Shown here: piece after piece, positions 34,366-45,517 of the stretch
How the letters are laid out: each line of letters begins with the position of its first letter
Position numbering within the stretch: position 1 is the first letter of the stretch
Assembly (NCBI GenBank): GCA_037074705.1
Contig: CM073590.1
Span: 238,130,101-238,194,100, forward strand
Source of the DNA: Zhengitettix transpicula
Lineage: Eukaryota; Arthropoda; Insecta; Orthoptera; Tetrigidae
Length of the DNA: 64,000 nt
Direction: 5' to 3'
Notes under the pieces: model-generated
Seen by the model: only the letters and a program-made list of their open reading frames with translations
The model's database searches: none
What the model was told of the DNA's origin: nothing
Translations under genes and position numbers: made by a program

Positions 34366-34925
34366 TAATTTGTAAAATTTCCAGTTGTTTACAGAAATTA
34401 GTAACATTTCAAACCTATTACAGAATTTTGTAAATTTTCAACTGCATATAGAGAGATTTGTTAAATTTCAAATTTTTGTACAGAAATTTGTAAAAGTGTT
34501 AAATTTTAAATCTTATACACAAATTTGTAAAATTTCCCATTTCTATACAGAATTTTGTAAAATTTCAAATTTTTTTTACAGAACTTTGTAAAATTTCCTA
34601 TTTTTATTCAGAAACTTTGTAAAACTTCCCATTTTTATTCAGAAATTTGTAAAATTTTCGACTTGTATAAGGAAATTTGTAATTTTTCCAACTGTATACA
34701 GATTTTGGAAATTATTAACTGCATACAGAAATATGTAAAATTTACAATTGTGTACAGAAATTATTAAAATTTCCAACCGTTTCCAGAAATTAAAAAATTC
34801 CAATGTATATAGAAAAAATGTACAGATATTTTTAAAAATTTTAACTGTTTACTGACATTAGTAAATTTTTAATTGTTTATAGAAATTTGTATATTTCCAA
34901 TAGTAAACATCTATATAATTTGTAA
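34366..34925. repeat. Degenerate ~36-bp tandem repeat
   Basis: About 15 imperfect units around ACAGAAATTTGTAAAATTTC with a variable spacer. Divergence between units is high and units near 34700-34925 are barely recognisable. Open frames (Phe/Lys/Ile rich) are artefacts. Confidence 0.8.
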
Positions 34926-35205
34926 ACTACAAAACTATTTTTTAATAAAACTGACATATTAAGTTTTTATATAAATCATTTACATAGCTTCATTATGTCG
35001 AACAGTATAATCGTGTTTTGCAGATAAATATGGCTAAACTATTGGCCGATGGTTACATGATTAAAAAATAGTATAGGACATTTAAATTATTTATTGTGGC
35101 TTATTAAAAATCTTGGGGTACGTAAATACCAAATTTATTCAGTCGTGTTAAATTTATATCCCTTGAAGAAGTAGTTCTGCTTCTGGGCGCTGTAGAGCAG
35201 CGATG
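34926..35205. other. AT-rich linker
   Basis: No feature is seen. Confidence 0.3.
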
Positions 35206-35700
35206 TCTGCGAGGGCTATTCTCTCGCAGGCAGAACCGTGTATGAGAGACAGGAAGGGGCTACCTTTGGGGATGCCTTTTCCTCTCTCCGTTTTTGACCT
35301 AAGGTTCCCACAAGCCGAGGCACCTCGGCCTGTTGTGAGAGGTGAATGTTACGGGGTCACAGACCTTGGGCATTGGAACTGTTCCGATTGGAACTGGTCG
35401 AGGTACGGAGAAAGGAATGCTGCGACCCCACAGCAAACCCCTCTCCCGCTATCGGTAGTGCGTGGGACAAGTACCCAATGCCCGACCTACCAGATGCAGG
35501 TTTTTCTAGGGTTTTCCCTGCATTACTTTTAGGCGAATGCCTGGTAGGATCCTTAAGCTATAGCCCGGGGGCCCTAGTAACCCTTGGCTACCTTGCTCTA
35601 CCCTTCCGCATCCCCCCTTTCAAATCCCTTCCTATGGTATTAAAGGGGAGTTGCCACCATGTGGATTACCCTCATGTAGCCTATTGCCCTTAAAAAAAAT
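35206..35700 (+). mobile_element. R540, nearly full length with internal deletion
   Basis: Head TTCTCTCGCAGGCAGAACC to tail GCCTATTGCCCTTAAAAAAA. About 45 bp are missing around 35370-35398 between CTTGGGCAT and GGAACTGTTCCGATTGG. Confidence 0.86.
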
Positions 35701-35759
35701 GGGCGCTGTATTGAGAGGTGGTTAGAATGAGTACGATGAAAGACAGGTGATGACGTCAC

Positions 35760-36310
35760 TCGATATTATACAGGTAAAGGTAAAGCGTCGTCGCGGAGCG
35801 CGATTGTCCCGCGGGCCGCTCCTGATGGCGACACCAGCCAAATAAGTGCATTATTTGGTGAGAGATATAATTTCCTTGTTGCATTTCTCGCGGCGCTGGT
35901 GTAATTGGTGGTCGCGTGTTTGATGGCCTGTGTGGAAGCGCCGCTATCTTTAATTAAGCGACGGCTGTCGGTGGCCGGCTCTTGTGCCCTCCGCAGCGTG
36001 ATTGCGATTTACCCCCGCAGGGGCGAGGGGGAGCGAGGGAGGGAGGGAAGGGACGCATTTTGATTTGATTGCAATCTCGACTGCTCTGTATAGAAGTAGA
36101 TTAGACAAACGGCTTTTGTGGCGACCGTGGAGGGGGTAATGATGTGGCCGCCGAGCGCGGTCAAGTGTGCCGATACTCGCATTAATGCGGGTTTGCTTTC
36201 GCTTCGGAAAGAGAGAACGCGACGCCGACGCCGACGCCGAAACCACCTCCATTCTCAGGAAAGAGAGGGGGGGAGGAAATCGCTACACGCAGCCGAACAG
36301 AAATACTAGT
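35760..36310. promoter_or_regulatory. CpG-rich island with homeodomain cores, candidate enhancer
   Basis: A sharp GC-balanced block next to an R540 copy. It includes GGTGTAATTGGTGG, CTTTAATTAAGCGACGG, TGATTTGATTGCAATC and ACTCGCATTAATGCGGG. A 100-codon minus frame here is Ser/Ala/Arg-rich and overlaps a frame on the other strand; I regard both as spurious. TGACGTCA lies just before it (about 35750). Confidence 0.38.
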
Positions 36311-36940
36311 GTTTTGAACTAGAGAGTTGGGGACACTGAAACAGCTACGAATGACAAGTGTTTCCAATAAGCGCTCATATTCAGTGCTGACAATAGTAAA
36401 AAAAATTAAGCAATCTGCGTATGGTAACAACCGGCTTCGAAAATTTATAAAAAAAAATATGGTGGGTATTACACATCTGATTTCTGTCTATTAAAGGCAG
36501 CTTTGGAGAATTTTTTAAAAAAATTAATGGCCGCGTCGTCAACTTTGTCATTGGCGACCCATAAATAAATTACAAATAGTGCTTCATTACATAAGTTATG
36601 CTGTGATTCACATTGATTCCAATAATAGAACAGTTTGAAAGATTAATTATACATTTCAAATGTAGGTTTCTTACATTTACGTTTCATTTGTTAATAATTC
36701 ATCATAATAATTGGATAATTCCTTAACATTAACTTGTTTGAAACTGCGACTGTTGCAGATTCCACTGTACTTTGGTCATAGTCTGATTTTTATTAGGACG
36801 AGGAGGAGGAGGAGGAGGCGTCTGCTTCTGACTATTAATCACTTCCTTGTTTCTTAGCTAAATTTATGAGCCTTTTTTATTCTACTTTATGCCGTTTTAT
36901 CAGTTAAGTGTGGGATAAAAGACTCAATATATTTATAAAT
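36311..36940. other. AT-rich, no features
   Basis: A GGA triplet run at about 36797-36818 is the only notable tract. Confidence 0.35.
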
Positions 36941-36953
36941 TATGTAGAGGATA

Positions 36954-37151
36954 AAAGATTAAAAGAATTTCCCCCGTGTAATTGTTGGATGAACAGTTCT
37001 CGGTTTACACACGGGGATAATGTATTAAGAGGCGACGTTTCGAAGCTCTGTCGGCATCTTCTAGGCGATGATGACGACAGAGCTTTTGGTCGTCGAAACG
37101 TCGCGTCTTAATGTATTATCCCCGTGTGAAAACCGAGAACTGTTCATCCAA
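36954..37151. mobile_element. Palindromic element with 13-bp target duplication
   Basis: Arms of about 60 bp (about 36988-37047 and 37090-37149) are near-perfect inverted copies, with CAGTTCTCGG, CACACGGGGATAATGTATTA and GACGTTTCGA. TATGTAGAGGATA occurs at 36941-36953 and 37152-37164. On the plus strand GACGAC/GTCGTC forms a perfect 6-bp stem directly before GAAACGTCG, after CGATGAT (a CTGATGA variant). The minus-strand arm has a decayed partner. Confidence 0.82.
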
Positions 37152-37375
37152 TATGTAGAGGATATTTGGTAATCTCTAATAATGGTCCTTGGGTTCTTTG
37201 AGACCATAGCATTTAGTATAAGAGCCTTCAACTATTCCAAAGGGAACTATCAAAAAAAACATTAGTGAGCCAGAAGTAAAAATTGTTTCGTTGTACAAGT
37301 TTTCATAAATAATTTAACATTTTGGGTTCAATTGATTTATTATTAAACCATCAAAGGTGTATGGGGGTGTGCAAA

Positions 37376-37552
37376 CCTTTCAAAATAAAGTCTTACGTGC
37401 CATGGTGGATGCTGACGTACATCGAGACCGTAAGAGAAGATATTCGCGATATAAACATACGGCCAGATATCCGCCATCACGAAACCAAGGAAGTTCTTCA
37501 CCTCCTAAAGAAGCTACACCTGTACCGAAGAGGACTAACCCACTGTTCTTAG
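37376..37552 (+). pseudogene. LINE reverse transcriptase C-terminal fragment (Jockey-like)
   Basis: The frame starts TFQNKVLRAMVDADVHRD, matching the FQNKVLR..V.AP.YVRN..IHRDL segment near the end of Jockey-clade LINE proteins. After one frameshift it continues REDIRDINIRPDIRHHET and KKLHLYRRGLTHCS before a stop, like the terminal basic R-R-L-K-R block. The segment between VDA and DVHRD is deleted. Only the last roughly 60 codons survive. Confidence 0.65.
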
Positions 37553-37690
37553 TGACTGGCTACGTGAGGGTAATCCACGTGGTGGTAACTCCTCTTTAAT
37601 AGCATAGGAAGGGGGTTGGAAAGGGATTGAAGGGTAGAGGAAGGTACCCCAAGGGTTAACTAGGGGCCCCCGGGAATATGGTTTGAGCTC
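37553..37690 (-). mobile_element. R540, truncated tail fragment
   Basis: GGCTACGTGAGGGTAATCCA to TAGGGGCCCCCGGGAATATG. It abuts the stop codon of the LINE fragment; with only one such junction I take this as chance. Confidence 0.72.
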
Positions 37691-38382
37691 GTCTAAGGGT
37701 CAAAGCAGAGGATTGTGTGCGAATGACAAGTTAATTTATAGAAAACCCCAGAAAATGTCAGTGGACTAATTTAGATGTTAGAGAAGTGAGTTTAAGATGA
37801 AACGACGAAAAATTAATTGTTGATGTACTAGATCAGTTTTAAATTCGATGCTTATTGTATAAATAATAATAATGGTTTCTAAATGGGTTGGGGAAATTCA
37901 TTATAAAACATTTATTGTATACAGTTCCAATTTTCTTGATAAATTTCTTTGTGAAGAGGCGGCCAAAATATAGATACAAAAACCAAAATTCGTCTCACCA
38001 ACTATACGTTTAATATTTTAAAAGGTATTGGGTAATGGAATAATTTACATTTTCTTCTAATAAAACCTTTAATTTTCATCGCTTTATTAATAGAAGTATT
38101 GAAATGTTCTTCAAACGTCATATATCGTCATCTTGAATAGAATATTATGCCGGTAACATCATAATTATCGTTGTCATTTACACGCGGTAAATGAAAATAT
38201 GGCGGAGACAATAACCTACTATTGAAGAAATAATATCTCAGGCCGCGAGCGTAAATTATATTCGCAGGCATGAAGTCAGAGACAACCTTGTTGACACACG
38301 AATGTTGGTCATTTTCGTTCACGAAAGAAAATGATTTGTCGTTTCACATTAATGATTATTAATAAGACTTGGTAAAGTAGTT

Positions 38383-38425
<43 letters not shown>

Positions 38426-39870
38426 AAACGTGAAACGTTAATGTGAAATTGTTTCTTGTAGTCCTAAATAAAATTAGGCAGTGATAAAAGTGATTTAGTA
38501 AATTGTAGATGGGAAAAAAATTCGCACACAGACACTGACGGGGAGTCGACCAGGGTAGCTCAGTTAGTTCAGAGTGCAACATACCATTAATTTTATCTCA
38601 CGATCCGTTGGAGATTTTTCAATACCGATTCTTCGTCAAAATAATATTTATACCAACAACCGAGAATAACTGTTCGCCACTGTTATTAAGTACATCTATT
38701 TTGGACTAAATATATTGTAGTAATAATTAATTAGGCCATTAAATTGATTAGGTATCATTTTAATTGTAGCGAATAAATTGAATTGTAGCGGTATGAGCTA
38801 TCAAAGACAACAATGGCGGCGAGTTCTTTTCCTTTGTCGAAAAGCCGAAATGGTGACAGCGCGCGCAAAAGAAAGTCAGTCTGCAGTCGGCGACGAGAGG
38901 TGAAACAGTAAAAGTCTTCGCTGAGATACGTGGCAGTTCGGTTCACATAGAGAAATAAAAACAGTAAGGTTCTGCACCAAGCCTGGGTCGAGCAAGGAGA
39001 AACAAATCTGCGACGACAAGAAAGTAGTTAAAGTCTGGACTCTGCATATGATAAGTAAAGTCTGCAAACATAAACTAAAAATCACGAGTTCCTGTATGGA
39101 AGCAGGAGTTTGCTTCATAAATTGAACAATCTTCGCATTGAGGGATCCGGCAACGACTAACTGACCAGAAAGGGGAGACGACAACCGAGGTTCCTGATAG
39201 CTGAGGACGTGCACTTTGACCCGTGTGTGTGTAAAATCTGCAAGGAAGTTAGAATCAGTGTAAAAAATTGCATTTTTAGTGTAGTGTTGAAGCTACAAAA
39301 GAAAGAGCTGGTACCAGACGGACAATACGTGAGTAACATAACCTATATAAACTTGTAAACGATAATTAGAAAGGTAATAGTCAGATTTCGTTCAGTGTCT
39401 TTACATTTAGCTTTGTTTCATTTCATTTATTCTCATATTATTTTAGGTGAAGTTTTATGTTTGAATTGTTAATCCCTTTTGTGTTAATTATCAAACCCAG
39501 TTGTGACCCTGATTGAAGAGATCTTAATTTTGATTGTATTTGTTTTAATTTTGGAAGCCACAAGTGAATAAAATATCAATTATTTTATTTGTTAATTATT
39601 GATAATCTTTTCTTTTAATTAACCTTTCCTTTGATAATTTATTAATTCTTTTAATAAAGAGCGAGTCGGGTGATCATTACAATATACATATATTTTTTCT
39701 CCGTTACAGACGCGTAACAACGAATAAATTTCGGGGTAAAAAACAAGTCCTCAACGAATCTGCCGAACCCCGCCATCAGAAAGAAAATCTTGTGTTGTTG
39801 AAACTGATTCTCTTATCAGTCAAAAACATCCACGAGTGTTAAGAATTCGATATGAAGGAAGCTTTGGAGA
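37691..39870. other. AT-rich; AT microsatellite and an A-box-like segment
   Basis: (TA)n at about 38384-38422. GGGTAGCTCAGTTAGTTCAG at about 38553-38572 resembles a Pol III A box of a tRNA-derived SINE but no B box follows, so it is left as a candidate. Otherwise nothing is recognised. Confidence 0.4.
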
Positions 39871-40385
39871 AGATTCTCTCGCAGGTGAACCTTCCCAGAG
39901 AGATCTTGAGGAGGCTACCTTTCGGGATGCCTTCACGTCTGTCTGGTTTTTGAACTAAGGTTCCCACATGCCGAGGCACCTCGGCCTGTTCTGAGAGGTG
40001 TATGTTCCGGGGTCACAGACCTTGGGCATACGGTAAGAGTTGTCCGCTATTCCTATTGGAATATTCGGTCAGCTGTCTCCTAAACTGGTGCAGTCACGGC
40101 GAGGGAAATGTTGCGACCCCTCATCAAACCCCTCTCCCGCCATCGGAAGGGCGTGGGACAAGTACCAAAATGCCCGACCTACCTGATGAAGGTATTTTCT
40201 AGGGTTTTCCCTGCATCACTTTTAGGCGATTTGCCGGGTAGGATTCTTCAACTATAGCCCGGGGGCCCTAGCTAACCCTTGGCTGCCTTCCTCTACCTTC
40301 CGCATCCCCCCTTTCTAATCCTTTTCCTATGCTATAAGAGGGGAGTTGCCACTATGTGGATTACCCTATACCTAGCCTTGTCTAC
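39871..40385 (+). mobile_element. R540, near full length
   Basis: Head TTCTCTCGCAGGTGAACC through the tail region GTTGCCACTATGTGGATTAC. The end is decayed (CCCTATACCTAGCC) and the poly(A) is gone, so it is probably older. Confidence 0.85.
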
Positions 40386-41130
40386 ACCACAAAAAAAATT
40401 AATAATTCGATTTTTGTTGTTGACTACTAAGAAGACGTTTTCTAAATTTCTAAAGGTGACCCGGGGACATTTCTGGAGAGAGAGAGAGACAGAAAAAAAA
40501 TTCTTAAAGCCCCGCAATGCGAAACGTTTGAGCTTCTATCCATTTAACCCTCCACAAGTGGTAATTTTACGGTTCGTAAATTACGTAGCTTATTATGTAG
40601 GGGCAGGTCGAAGGACGTATCAAATTGAAACGATGACAAACACAAAAAAAGGGGGATGTATGCACAAGAAGAAACCGTTTCGGGAGTCTGTTTGATGTTG
40701 CCTGGATTTTGAAAGAAGTCTTCCGACAACTCCTTGATCGCTGGAGGATTTTAGGCTGTTGCAACTTTGGGGGGAAAAAAACATTTTATTGTTTTCCAGA
40801 AAACCAGAGCAACGTGTTTTGAAGTGTCTCTAATCTCTTGGACTCTTCCAGTGTAAGGATCCAGTATAAACTCAGATATCTTCCCCAGTCTCCACAGAGG
40901 GTTGCCTCGCACACCGACTATTCCCTTAAGAATGGAAAATAAATCCATCACCCTCATCTTGACGAATGAATTTAACAGGGATCGTTTGCAAAATAACAGC
41001 CAACGCCATTCGGTTTTCCATGGCTTGAAATAACACTCGCTCTTATAAACGACAAAAAAATGTTTTCACTGTATTATATTTATATCAACAGTCGAGAATA
41101 ATTTTTTTCATCAGTCTCTAAATAATAACG
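40386..41130. other. Unassigned moderate-complexity DNA
   Basis: Short ORFs on both strands up to 138 codons have no recognisable domain. No repeat recognised. Confidence 0.3.
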
Positions 41131-42140
41131 TCTATTGTGGGACGAAATATTTTCTTGCCCGTCGCAGACGCCGAACGTCAAATTAATTCCGCGGCGGGGT
41201 GGAGGGAACCAGCCCCCCCCCCTCCACCCCTCTTTCAACAGAATAAAGTATCATCCCCTGAAAATCAAATTTATAAAAGAAACAGTTACATATTTTCCCC
41301 GCTTGCGGAATGATTCGATTCCGAAGACACAAAATAAACAGACAAGAGAGAGACAGAAGGAGAAAGAGAGAGAAAGGGGGGGCTGCTCGGGTTGAAGTGA
41401 GATGACAAAACCCATCACACATTTTATCGTATTATAGGATCCTCCATTTTATTGAAAGGAAAATATTACAGACGAGGGAAAGAATTGAGCCGCCGCACAA
41501 AAAGAATTAAAAACATGGCGGTGGCTTGGTGGTGCGCGGGGGTGGGGGGGCGGCGGGAAGGGGGGCAGCTCCTGCGTTAGAGATTCCGCACATGGTGTGG
41601 CTTTCAATTACTCTTTCTGATTGATTTCCGGGGAGGCGGTGCTCGCTGCACCAAATAATTGAAGCGTTGATTACAGTGGGAGGGCGCAAGAGGGGGGGGG
41701 AGGACTAAGGTGGAGAACACATGACAGTCGGGCCTGCAGGAGGGAAAGGACCAAGGATAAAAGCCGGCTGGACCGCCGCGCGAAATTAAGAGCGAAAAAA
41801 AAAAATAATCCACGTCTCATAGGAGGAAACGGAATTTTTGTAAGATATACTGCGTGGTCATGGACTAGATTAAATTACATAATTTTTTTTACGGAACAAA
41901 AAAAAAGTGGGTGATGGGTTCTATGTGGGGGGATATGGGGGGGTAGGAAATGAGAATAACACGGCCTTTATTGGAATACCAAGGAGCGTCGGGCGTAACC
42001 AAATTAAAAAGTTCGAATAAGCTATTACGAAAGGGACGTGGAAAACAGGACACGGATGCTGTCACGTATCGGTTCCCATAAACCCCATTCTCTCTACTAC
42101 ACACATTCCCCGTCGTCTGTGGAAATGCCATCAGGCTGTC
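41131..42140. promoter_or_regulatory. GC-rich island with G and C runs, candidate regulatory DNA
   Basis: Contains ACGTCAAATTAATTCCGCGG, CTGATTGATTTCCGGGGAGG, AAATAATTGAAGCGTTGATT and homopolymer runs at 41212-41222, 41536-41550 and 41691-41700. ORFs are Pro/Gly/Arg-rich artefacts of the runs. Flanked on the right by a SINE. Confidence 0.33.
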
Positions 42141-42175
42141 CTGAAATAAACGCTTTTATCCACAAAACACCCGAC

Positions 42176-42352
42176 CTCCTGTGGTGTAGGGGTCAGCGTG
42201 ACTGCCTCGCATCACCGGGTTCGAATCCCGGCGAGGGGCGTGGATGTTTGCGGCCAATCAGTCTCCAGAATAGAAAGGGAAAAATTATTCCAACAAACAC
42301 TGAGTCGCTAATGACCAGAGCCGTGGTTGCGACTGTAAATAAATCAATATTG
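42176..42352 (+). mobile_element. tRNA-derived SINE
   Basis: CTCCTGTGGTGTAGGGGTCA provides a Pol III A box (TGGTGTAGGGG) and GGTTCGAATCC at 42218-42228 is a perfect B box, 30-35 bp apart. The 3' part includes GACCAGAGCCGTGGTTGCGA and an A/T-rich end. Part of the anticodon arm is missing compared with a real tRNA, so this is a SINE and not a tRNA gene. Confidence 0.82.
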
Positions 42353-42735
42353 AAAAAAACCTCTGATGAACCTCACCTACAAGATTCCTCTTAAATAGAA
42401 TAATAGACAATTGCCAAGTAAAACAAGTCAAAGATAAAATCAACAACAAAGACAGTAACAAGAATAAAACTTGTCCGTATAAGAGTCTGAAATCAAAGAC
42501 GTAAAAAGGAAAATCCAAAGTGTAAAGAAGAGGAATACCTCAAGATGACGTCCACACAGAATATGAAGACGAGATTGAATTCAATGGAACATAACCCGGA
42601 TAAAACGCATGCCCCTAATGTCTGGTCGCTGATGCAAGTTAAATACAGATGAGAACCTCAGAGATTTATTTTTTAAATAAATAAAAATAAATAATAATAA
42701 ATAAAAATGTGGTATTTACAAAATAATAATATTTT
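42353..42735. other. AT-rich, no features
   Basis: Nothing recognised apart from AAT-rich simple sequence at about 42670-42735. Confidence 0.35.
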
Positions 42736-42912
42736 TTTTATTATAATATTTATTGTGTGTGTGTGTTCTTTAGTTTGCCTTTGTTTGCTTTGTACAATTA
42801 TACTATAAATCTAATAAATTGTAAATACCTCCTCTGTAGGTAAATTTCTAAAGAAGATACAAAAAAGTGTCGAAACGTCGTCATAATAATAAAAAAATAA
42901 TAATAAATAAAA
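42736..42912 (+). mobile_element. Half copy of the 83-bp array element
   Basis: GTGTGTGTGTGTTCTTTAGT, TTGCCTTTGTTTGCTTTGTA and the stretch up to CGAAACGTCGTCATAATA match the right end of the element at 43088-44560 (44355-44505). It carries one motif copy (about 42850-42888; stem GATAC/GTGTC). There is no array or left arm. Confidence 0.75.
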
Positions 42913-43087
42913 AATGTGTCTCAACATGTACGTATGCTTTCTCCCAGAGACAGTTATCATCAACCAAAGATGTTGTTACCAAAACTCTCCAAACCAAAGT
43001 TTTCAAAAATATCTTCTCCATGGATTACTACCCCTGTTCATACTCCAATCGCCTCAACAGTGCTGCTGAACAAATATTAACTTTAAT

Positions 43088-44560
43088 AAAAACACTTGAA
43101 GACCTTATACAGACGCTTTTTATTTTTTTTTATATTATGACGACCCTGTTTCGATACCTTTTTTGAATCTTCTTCAGGTATTTACCTACAGCGGAGGTAT
43201 TTACAAATTATTAGATTTATATTGTGACGACGTTTCGTAACCTTTTTGTACCTTCTTCAGGTATTTACCTACAGAGGAGGTATTTACAAATTATTAGATT
43301 CATATTATGACGACGTTTCGATACCTTTTTGTACTATCTTCAGGTATTTACCTACAGGGGAGGTATTTACAAATTATTAAATTTATATTACGACGACGTT
43401 TCGATACCTTTTTTGTATCTTCTTCAGGTATTTACCTACAGAGGAGGTATTTACAAATTATTAGATTTATATTATGACGACGTTTCGATTCGTTTTTGTA
43501 CCTTCTTCAGGTATTTACCTACAGAGGAGGTATTTAAAAATTATTAGATTTATATTATTCCGACGTTTCGATACCTTTTTTGTAAGTTTTTCAGGTATTT
43601 ACCTACAGAGGAGGTATTTACAAATTATTAGATTTATATTATGACGACGTTTCGATACCTTTTTGTACCTTCTTCAGGTATTTACCTACAGAGGAGGTAT
43701 TTACAAATTATTAGATTCATATTATGACGACGTTTCGATACCTTTTTGTACCTTCTTCAGGTATTTACCTACAGAGGAGGTATTTACAAATTATTAGATT
43801 CATAGAGTGACGACGTTTCGATACCTTTTTGTACCTTCTTCAGGTATTTACCACAGAGGAGGTATTTACAAATTATTAGATTCATAGAGTGACGACGTTT
43901 CGATACCTTTCTTGTAAGTTCTTCAGGTATTTACCTACAGAGGAGGTATTTACAAATTATTAGATTCATATTATGACGACGTTTCGATACCTTTTTGTAC
44001 CTTCTTCAGGTATTTACCTACAGAGGAGGTATTTACAAATTATTAGATTCATAGAGTGACGACGTTTCGATACCTTTTTGTACCTTCTTCAGGTATTTAC
44101 CACAGAGGAGGTATTTACAAATTATTAGATTCATAGAGTGACGACGTTTCGATACCTTTCTTGTAAGTTCTTCAGGTATTTACCTACAGAGGAGGTATTT
44201 ACAAATTATTAGATTCATATTATGACGACGTTTCGATACCTTTTTGTACACTCTTCAGAAATTTACCTACAGAGGAGATATTTACAATTGATTGAATTTA
44301 TAGTATAATTGTTCAAAGCAAACGAAGGCAAATTATTTATATATTTTTATTATTATATTTGTGTGTGTGTGTGTACTTTAGTTTGCCTTTGTTTGCTTTG
44401 TACAATGATACTATAAATCTAATAAATTGTAAATACCTCCTCTGTAGGAAAGTTTCTGAAGAAGATACAAAAAGGTGTCGAAACGTCGTCATAATAAAAA
44501 ATATAAAAAGTGTCCGAAAAAGGTCATGAATTGTTTTTATTAATTAAAAAAAGACTTTTT
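43088..44560 (-). mobile_element. Complete fold-back element with an 83-bp motif array and target duplication
   Basis: The direct repeat AAATATTAACTTTAAT flanks it at 43072-43087 and 44561-44576, so this 1.47-kb block moved as one unit. Ends are inverted: AAAAAC(A)ATT..GAC..TTAT..GACAC-type sequence, then ATTATGACGACG. Inside are about 13-14 tandem units of 82-84 bp on the minus strand, each with ACCTGAAGAAG, stem GATAC/GTATC, GAAACGTCGTCATAATA. A trimer of units is itself repeated (about 43728-43975 and 43975-44224). A (GT)n tract and one plus-strand motif (44456-44490) close the right end. There is no protein-coding frame, so it would depend on proteins from elsewhere, plausibly a PLE. Confidence 0.85.
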
Positions 44561-44576
44561 AAATATTAACTTTAAT

Positions 44577-44893
44577 CGAATCGCTATTAACACGAGTGTC
44601 GATGTTCAACATAATGGTGTTTTGATCCGCTTATCCGTAACTGAATTTCTTCTGAAGGTTTTTCTTTTATATCCTTCTATTTTTTTTAAAAAAAAAAGCT
44701 TTACTCTCTATTCTTTTGAACCTTTGTATCAACATTCGTTTTCATTGTATTTTTAATTTATCTTAAAACCTATTGTTATAATAACGATTTTTCGCCAAAT
44801 TGTTTAAATAATTAATAAGGTCACAAACATATTTTACGCATCAACCCTTACTTTCAACTGAGACAGTTACCAAATATTTGGACAAAGTCTAGA
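44577..44893. other. AT-rich linker
   Basis: No feature is seen. Confidence 0.3.
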
Positions 44894-44998
44894 TTACTTG
44901 TTGTCAAGAGGAAGTTTAAAATTGGAATTATGTTCCTTCATCCCAGCAAGTTTAGTTTGGCCTACGTAGCCTGAGTTGCAATCAGAACGTGCACAAAA
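44894..44998 (-). pseudogene. GIY-YIG remnant of a Penelope-like element
   Basis: Minus-strand frame CARSDCNSGYVGQTKLAGMK, then EHNSNFKLPLDNK and a stop. The pattern C-D-C-N-S-x-Y-V-G-Q-T-K and M-K-E-H matches the same region as the remnant at 12694, with a deletion between QTK and MKEH. Only about 35 codons remain. A motif-like CTGACGATGGTCCACATACG with TCC/GGA stem and GGGAAATATG lies at 45299-45333 on the plus strand, where the right arm of such an element would be expected. Confidence 0.68.
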
Positions 44999-45517
44999 TA
45001 AGCGTCTCTGCTGGTTTCAAAGGGTCTTTACCATTAATTAAACAAGACAAGGACTTGATTGTTTAATGAATAATCCTTATGTTAAAACACTTTAATAAAT
45101 ATAACACTATCACTATAAAGTGGAAGAATCCTCACTTTGTGGGGGGTTGGGGGGAGCGGGTGAGATTGTTATCACCGTGTTTCATGAGTGTAGAATGTGT
45201 TAATTTATTGACCCCCTTTTTTTTTAAGTGGAATTTTGTTAAGGGAAGCGGAAATAAATTTGCAAGTGAAATGTTGGTCACAATGCTCTGTCGTTAGCCT
45301 GACGATGGTCCACATACGGAGGGAAATATGTTAAATTATATTTCAGTGTCATGTTTTTGGTCTTATTAATAAACCCCGCCCGTACAACCTTCACTTACAC
45401 TGTTTTCTATCGTCTACCTCTTGTCAAAGTGTCTTGGCGTTACTAGAAATCGTAAATGATTCGTACGAGGCGGCATTGAAAATTTATCTTGAACCAAATC
45501 GATTATTTTATTCATTA
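44999..45517. other. AT-rich with a decayed motif copy
   Basis: See the GIY-YIG entry for the motif-like sequence at 45299-45333. Otherwise nothing is recognised. Confidence 0.35.

Noticed and set aside
37376..37690. R540 as the 3' UTR of the LINE fragment it abuts
   Set aside because: The LINE reads on plus, whereas the R540 sense strand (by its poly(A) end) is minus, and no other R540 copy is joined to this LINE.
42178..42245. A functional tRNA gene
   Set aside because: A and B boxes are good, but the anticodon arm is shortened and the acceptor stem does not pair; the 3' part is SINE-like.
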